This document shows positions 15,608 through 19,721 of a stretch of 19,721 bases of DNA, piece by piece. The position numbers and the translations under genes are program-made. How positions within the stretch are numbered: the stretch's first letter is position 1; each line of letters begins with the position of its first letter. Location of the stretch: positions 1 to 19,721 of the forward strand of contig JBCDGZ010000142.1 of the NCBI GenBank assembly GCA_038750655.1, written 5' to 3'. The notes below the pieces were generated by a model. It saw nothing but the letters and a program-made list of their open reading frames with translations. It made no database searches and was not told the origin of the DNA. The DNA comes from JBCDGZ01 sp038750655 (GTDB taxonomy: Bacteria; Bacteroidota; Bacteroidia; Chitinophagales; Saprospiraceae).

Positions 15608-16345
15608 ATGGACACCAATCACACCGATAATACTACTAATGAGACGCCACAGCCAGATCGGCCCATGAAGAAATGGACAAGGCTCAAAGGCGAGAATTCC
15701 TGGACCATGTTCAAGGTGATCTCTGAGTTTGTGGATGGGTTTGAAGTGATGAATAATATTGGGCCTTGCATCTCTATCTTTGGCTCTGCCCGCACCAAGC
15801 CCCACCAACCCTACTACAAGCTGGCCGTGCAAGTCGCCCAAAAGCTGACCGAAGAAGGCTTCGGTGTGATCACCGGCGGCGGCCCAGGCATCATGGAGGC
15901 CGGCAACAAAGGGGCCTCCACCTCCGGCGGCCTTTCCGTAGGCCTCAATATCGACTTGCCCTTCGAGCAATCCCACAATCCCTTCATCGACCCTGAGCAC
16001 AACCTCAACCACCGCTACTTCTTCGTACGCAAAGTCATGTTCGTCAAATATGCCCAGGCTTTTGTCGTCCTCCCCGGTGGCTTCGGCACCATGGATGAAC
16101 TCTTCGAAGTGCTGACCCTCATCCAAACTAAAAAGATCACGGAAGTCCCCGTTATCCTCGTCGGCAGTAAATTCTGGGCGGGCCTCAAAGACTGGATTAA
16201 GGACATCATGTTGGCCGAAGGCAACATCAGCGAAAGGGATCTCGATCTGATGCCCATCACCGACGATCCGGATGAGGTGGTACGGATCATCCACGACTTC
16301 TACGACGAAAAGTCGAAGACCCTCAGCCCGAACTACGAACTGTAG
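15608..16345 (+). CDS. LOG-family (TIGR00730) nucleotide 5'-monophosphate phosphoribohydrolase
   Basis: 245 residues from the ATG at 15608. The frame extends to a GTG at 15575, but that codon lies inside the terminator stem. The Rossmann-like LOG fold is clear: SIFGSARTKP (57-65), ITGGGPGIMEAGNKGA (88-103) and the signature PGGFGTMDELFE (156-167). This signature binds the nucleotide monophosphate and carries the catalytic glutamate. Studied relatives release the base from cytokinin ribotides or purine/pyrimidine 5'-monophosphates and are often mislabelled lysine decarboxylases. The actual substrate here is unknown. The first 20 residues are polar and low in complexity. It ends 8 bases from the convergent permease gene with no room for a classical terminator. 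Confidence 0.92.
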   Translation: MDTNHTDNTTNETPQPDRPMKKWTRLKGENSWTMFKVISEFVDGFEVMNNIGPCISIFGSARTKPHQPYYKLAVQVAQKLTEEGFGVITGGGPGIMEAGNKGASTSGGLSVGLNIDLPFEQSHNPFIDPEHNLNHRYFFVRKVMFVKYAQAFVVLPGGFGTMDELFEVLTLIQTKKITEVPVILVGSKFWAGLKDWIKDIMLAEGNISERDLDLMPITDDPDEVVRIIHDFYDEKSKTLSPNYEL

Positions 16346-16353
16346 CGACTCCC

Positions 16354-18720
16354 TTACTCACTTCGCAAGCTCTCCACTGGATTGGCCAGGGCGGCTCGAA
16401 TGCTTTGCAGAAAAACCGTCAAGAAACTGATACCCAGTATGACCAGCCCCGCGCCGGCGAAGCCCCACCAGACCAGCTCCGTTTGGTGGGCAAAGTCCTC
16501 TAGCCAGCGGCTGATCAGCACGTAGCCTATGGGTACAGCGATGAGGGTCGAAAAGCCGATGAGCTTGACGAAATCTTTGGAGATCAGGCTAATAATCCCG
16601 GAGACAGAGGCCCCGAGCACTTTGCGGATGCCGATTTCCCGGGTGCGGCGCTCTAGCGTGAAGGTGGTGAGGCCGATCAGGCCGAGTAAGGCGATGAAGA
16701 GGGTCAAGAAGGTGGCGTAGAGGATGGCCTTGCCGAAGCGTTGCTGCTCTTCGTATTGTCTGGCGAAGTCCTCGTCTAGGAAGGTATAGCGCATAGGATG
16801 CGATGGCTCCACTTCGGTCCAAATTTCTTTGAGGGCCGCAATGGTCTCCGCTAAATTGGCTGTAGAGAGTTTGATGCCGGTGAAATTGCGCCAACTGTTG
16901 GCATTCATTACCAGTGGCATAATCTCGCGAGAAAGGTCGTGGAAATGAAAGTCTTTCGCCACCCCCACAATTTGCCCATAGGCTTCCTGGAAACCAAACT
17001 TCATACGCTGACCAATAGGTTGGCTGATATTGTAACGCTTGACAAATTCTTCATTGACAATATAATTGCTGATGGAATCGGCTCCAATATTGTCATCAAT
17101 AAATCGTCCGGCGACCATCTCAATATCCAGGCTATTATCAAAATCGCCATCTGTAAAAATAACGTAAGGACTAATCGCATTGGGCCGCCCCTCGATGAGC
17201 ACCTGCCAATCAGAGAAAAAACGCCCAGGCATCGTTGAGGTAGTGGTCACCTCTTGGACCCCCTGAATCTGCTTAATTCGGCTCTTCAGGCGTTCTACCT
17301 TTCTAAACGAATCATCAAAAGACATCGGGATACTCAGTACCTGATCTGCTTGAAAGCCCAGGTCTTCTTCTATCATAAAATTCACCTGCCGGTAAATGAA
17401 AAACATTACGATGAGTAAGGTGATGGAGGCAGAGAATTGCCCGATCACCAGCACCTTGCGGAAGATGCCTTTGTTTCCTGTCCGCATGAAGTTGGCTTTT
17501 AGAGCAGTCGCCGGTTTGAAGGCGGACATGACAAAGGCTGGATAGCTGCCACCGATTACTCCGACAAGGATGGCCAGTACAACCGTGCAGAGGATGACCC
17601 AGCTGGGGTCGCCACTAAATAATTCTAGCTCTCGATCGATAATTTTGTTGAAAAAGGGGAGTCCGATTTCGGCCAGCAGCAGGGCGAAGACGCCGGCGAT
17701 GGAAGCCTGTATGATGGATTCGCTGATGAATTGAGTGGTCAGCATTCGGCGGCCTGCGCCTGCGACCTTCTTGACGCCCACTTCCTTACTGCGCTGGCTA
17801 GCCTGGGCGGTTGATAAATTGATGTAGTTGATAATCGCTACGGCTAAAACGATAAAGGCAATAAAACCAAAGATGTAGAGTGTATCGATGTTGCCGTTGG
17901 CATGCATGACCGTGTTGAAGTTACTAGAGTGCAGGTACACTTCGTGGAGCGGCTGTAGGCCCCAGTTGAAAAAGTCTTCCTTGTTAGGCGTATAGTTGGA
18001 CGCTAGATACTCCTGTTCAATGAGTTTATTAATGTCTTTGGTGATCTTGGTTTCGAATGCTGGAACATTGACATCAGGATGTAGGCGGGCGTAGGTTGAG
18101 CGATTGTTGCCCGTCCAACTTTCGCTGAACCAGGTGAAGCGGGTGAAAATTTCGGAGCGAAGATGGGAAAGTCGGCCCTTACTGTCCAGGACACCGCTGA
18201 TGATGAATTCCTCTTCTCCATCATAAGTAACGACCTTCCCTATGGCATTGTCCGTCCCAAAAACGCGCTCTGCCAACTCGTGGGTGATGACCATTGAGTT
18301 GGGCTGATCGAGCGCGGTAGCGGGATCGCCATGAAGGAATTTCATGCCCAGAACATTAAAAAATGTGCTATCTACAGTTGAAGTTTCCTGAATGTATAAG
18401 TCCTTGTCTCCATAGCTGAGCAGTCGTTCTCCCGAGGGCGCTTGGCCAGATGCAGCCACTACCTCTGGATAGTCGCTCATGAGTTTCTGTGCCAGGTTGC
18501 TAGGCGTCCAGGACGTACCAGTGCCTCCTCGATTTCGGTTGAGCCGATAGGTCAACTCGCTGCCTTCCATCCAGGTATCATAGCTGAATTCACTACGAAT
18601 AAAAACGGCGATAAGAATGGCGAGGGCCATCCCCAGCGCCAGGCCCAGAATATTAAGACCAGAAAAAACTTTGTTGCGGGCCAGTTGGCGGAAGGCAATC
18701 TTGAAATAGCTGAAAAGCAT
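16354..18720 (-). CDS. FtsX/MacB-type ABC transporter permease
   Basis: 788 residues, two FtsX-like halves fused, as is common in Bacteroidota. The first half has a membrane segment at about 21-42, a MacB-type periplasmic domain (about 45-275), and three membrane segments (about 281-300, 330-352, 376-396). The loop NYINLSTAQASQRSKEVGVKK is typical of the coupling region facing the ATPase. The second half repeats this: a segment at about 421-443, a second periplasmic domain, then three C-terminal segments. It contains LERRTREIGIRKVLGAS, the second-half equivalent of that loop. No ATPase gene is adjacent, so it must pair with one elsewhere or act in another way. It may export a peptide or lipoprotein, or relay force across the envelope; the substrate is unknown. 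Upstream lie a sigma-54-like promoter and a bipartite palindrome. Confidence 0.9.
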   Translation of the reverse strand: MLFSYFKIAFRQLARNKVFSGLNILGLALGMALAILIAVFIRSEFSYDTWMEGSELTYRLNRNRGGTGTSWTPSNLAQKLMSDYPEVVAASGQAPSGERLLSYGDKDLYIQETSTVDSTFFNVLGMKFLHGDPATALDQPNSMVITHELAERVFGTDNAIGKVVTYDGEEEFIISGVLDSKGRLSHLRSEIFTRFTWFSESWTGNNRSTYARLHPDVNVPAFETKITKDINKLIEQEYLASNYTPNKEDFFNWGLQPLHEVYLHSSNFNTVMHANGNIDTLYIFGFIAFIVLAVAIINYINLSTAQASQRSKEVGVKKVAGAGRRMLTTQFISESIIQASIAGVFALLLAEIGLPFFNKIIDRELELFSGDPSWVILCTVVLAILVGVIGGSYPAFVMSAFKPATALKANFMRTGNKGIFRKVLVIGQFSASITLLIVMFFIYRQVNFMIEEDLGFQADQVLSIPMSFDDSFRKVERLKSRIKQIQGVQEVTTTSTMPGRFFSDWQVLIEGRPNAISPYVIFTDGDFDNSLDIEMVAGRFIDDNIGADSISNYIVNEEFVKRYNISQPIGQRMKFGFQEAYGQIVGVAKDFHFHDLSREIMPLVMNANSWRNFTGIKLSTANLAETIAALKEIWTEVEPSHPMRYTFLDEDFARQYEEQQRFGKAILYATFLTLFIALLGLIGLTTFTLERRTREIGIRKVLGASVSGIISLISKDFVKLIGFSTLIAVPIGYVLISRWLEDFAHQTELVWWGFAGAGLVILGISFLTVFLQSIRAALANPVESLRSE

Positions 18721-18767
18721 AATGAAAGGATTCGTTATTAATCAATCAAGTGGACGATGATTAAAGT

Positions 18768-18783
18768 CCAATGCCTATGCCAA
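18768..18783 (-). promoter_or_regulatory. Sigma-54-type -24/-12 promoter candidate for the permease
   Basis: On the minus strand this reads TTGGCATAGGCATTGG. It aligns with TTGGCAC-N5-TTGC at the correct spacing, with exact TTGGCA and TTG and one key difference (GG for GC at -12). The predicted start is near 18756, giving a leader of about 35 bases. Confidence 0.5.
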
Positions 18784-18846
18784 GTAGTGGAGCGATTTGA
18801 TTATCAGTCGATTATAAAACAAGATAATTTTTGCCTATTCAAAAAG

Positions 18847-18883
18847 TGTCCGAAAATGAACGCTTTTTGTTCAGTAGTGGACA
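18847..18883. promoter_or_regulatory. 37-bp bipartite palindrome, candidate enhancer site for a sigma-54 activator
   Basis: TGTCC-N5-TGAAC-N7-GTTCA-N5-GGACA. The outer and inner arms are both perfectly inverted about 18865, and half-sites on the same arm start 10 bp apart, one helical turn. It lies about 90-130 bp upstream of the predicted sigma-54 start. It also begins 9 bases after the stop of the upstream gene, and the minus-strand copy is followed by CTTTTTG, so a weak terminator is the alternative reading. Confidence 0.5.
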
Positions 18884-18891
18884 GCACTGAT

Positions 18892-19721
18892 CTACTGCTT
18901 TAAAATCTTTTGGCTAATGATCTCCTTACCCGTATCAACTTGTAAGATGTAAAGGCCCTGGGGTAGGGCCGAGCAGTCTAACTGCTGTCCTTGTTGAGGG
19001 ACTTCCCACCGTTTTCCAGCAGTATCAAATATTGCCCAGTTTTGCAAGGCCACGCCATTGAGGTTCAAAATACCAGTAGTAGGGTTGGGGAAAATTTGTA
19101 GACCTTCTTGATTGACTTCCGTGGTTGAAGTAGTCATGCATTGATCCAGAATCTCCTGAGCAGATTGACAGCCCTCTTTGTTCCTATAAATATTAGCTCT
19201 AGTACTGGTCTCCAAAAAAGAACAGACGATAGGTACATGACAAAGGCTTAGCTCCGGGCAGTCCTGAATGGTAAGATTTTCAGGAGCCTGGGCATCGATA
19301 CTTCCTAAACCTTCTAGCGAGTTCAGTACTTCATTGTTGACAATAGACAGTTGCCGCCTGATTAGTTGGAGGTTGTACAATTGACTGATGTCCGTAAGCT
19401 GCTTATGATTACTGATGAATAGGGCGTCGACCGAGCGAATGCCCTCAAGGCCTCTCAAATTAGTGAGGCTGTCATTGTCACCAATATTAACAACCCTTTC
19501 GATAGAGTCCAATTGGCTAAGCTGGCTGATGTCTACAAGCGAGGGATTATTGTGCAACACTAACATACCCGCCATAGTGAGGCTGTCCAGGCCCCTCAAG
19601 TCTTTCAATAATGGAGAATAACTGATGGAGACCCCGTACTCCATAGATTTTATATGGATCAAGGTGCTAATATCTTTGAGACTTTTATTTCCTGAAATGT
19701 AGAGATAACTTAGTTCACGCA
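18892..19721 (-). CDS. Secreted leucine-rich-repeat protein with type IX sorting domain (5' end outside the window)
   Basis: The frame stays open to the window edge, so only the last 275 residues are seen. It is not a gene starting at the TTG at 19662, because the repeat pattern continues upstream (LSYLYISGNKSLKDIS). Most of the visible part is a leucine-rich array with a period of about 23-24 residues, alternating repeats ending DISQL and NLRGL, similar to receptor-L-domain-like arrays. Near the end a cysteine-containing cap follows (CPELSLCHVPIVC). The last 75 residues or so are a type A type IX secretion sorting domain: LQIFPNPTTGILNL, then IFDTAGKRW, then LPQGLYILQV and QKILKQ. The protein should be exported by the type IX system and left on the surface or released. 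This fits with gldJ in the same window. Confidence 0.9.
   Translation of the reverse strand, partial: RELSYLYISGNKSLKDISTLIHIKSMEYGVSISYSPLLKDLRGLDSLTMAGMLVLHNNPSLVDISQLSQLDSIERVVNIGDNDSLTNLRGLEGIRSVDALFISNHKQLTDISQLYNLQLIRRQLSIVNNEVLNSLEGLGSIDAQAPENLTIQDCPELSLCHVPIVCSFLETSTRANIYRNKEGCQSAQEILDQCMTTSTTEVNQEGLQIFPNPTTGILNLNGVALQNWAIFDTAGKRWEVPQQGQQLDCSALPQGLYILQVDTGKEIISQKILKQ

Noticed and set aside
15590..16294. 234-residue frame antisense to the LOG-family gene
   Set aside because: Acidic and repetitive shadow of a clear LOG protein.
18784..18881. 9-bp direct repeat AGTAGTGGA, two copies about 90 bases apart
   Set aside because: Short and only two copies. One copy overlaps the palindrome, so it may be incidental.
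1..19721. CRISPR arrays, rRNA, tRNA, transposase or phage genes
   Set aside because: None seen on either strand by motif or gene content.

Overview
The window looks like chromosome of a member of the Bacteroidota. The direct signs are a GldJ-type gliding/type IX secretion lipoprotein, a protein ending in a type IX (type A) sorting domain, promoters of the form TTTG-N19-TAnnTTTG, starts mostly without Shine-Dalgarno sequences, and an FtsX/MacB permease of the style common in that phylum. Mixed base composition and gene content would fit the Saprospiria (Lewinella-like), but that placement is inference. I see no rRNA, tRNA, CRISPR array, prophage or insertion sequence. Most genes are core or housekeeping.

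Layout from left to right. gldJ (+) is followed by a strong terminator and murF (+). This pairs outer-envelope motility/secretion with peptidoglycan precursor synthesis. A degenerate arginase-fold protein (-) runs into the 3' end of murF. A Glu/Leu/Phe/Val dehydrogenase (+) is divergent from it. An OmpA-type outer membrane protein (+) follows, with two well-formed tandem promoters and a very strong terminator. About 340 bases without a gene come next, holding three related imperfect hairpins, and then a small AT-rich gene of unknown function (+). The next unit is a two-gene minus-strand operon, the E2 subunit of a pyruvate dehydrogenase-type complex and a CoA-binding-domain protein, joined by a TGATG overlap.

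On the plus strand then come recR, a large fusion of a family-2 glycosyltransferase with a degenerate polyprenyl-phosphate sugar transferase, and an M20 amidohydrolase. After these come an NtrC-type sigma-54 activator that lacks its DNA-binding domain and a LOG-family nucleotide phosphoribohydrolase. The right end is on the minus strand: an FtsX/MacB-type ABC permease and the C-terminal part of a secreted leucine-rich-repeat protein that runs off the window.

The regulatory signal I rate most interesting is upstream of the permease. A sigma-54-like -24/-12 element lies there with a 37-bp bipartite palindrome about 90-130 bp upstream of the expected transcript start, the usual place for an enhancer-binding activator. 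The sigma-54 activator in the window cannot be assumed to bind it, because it has no helix-turn-helix.
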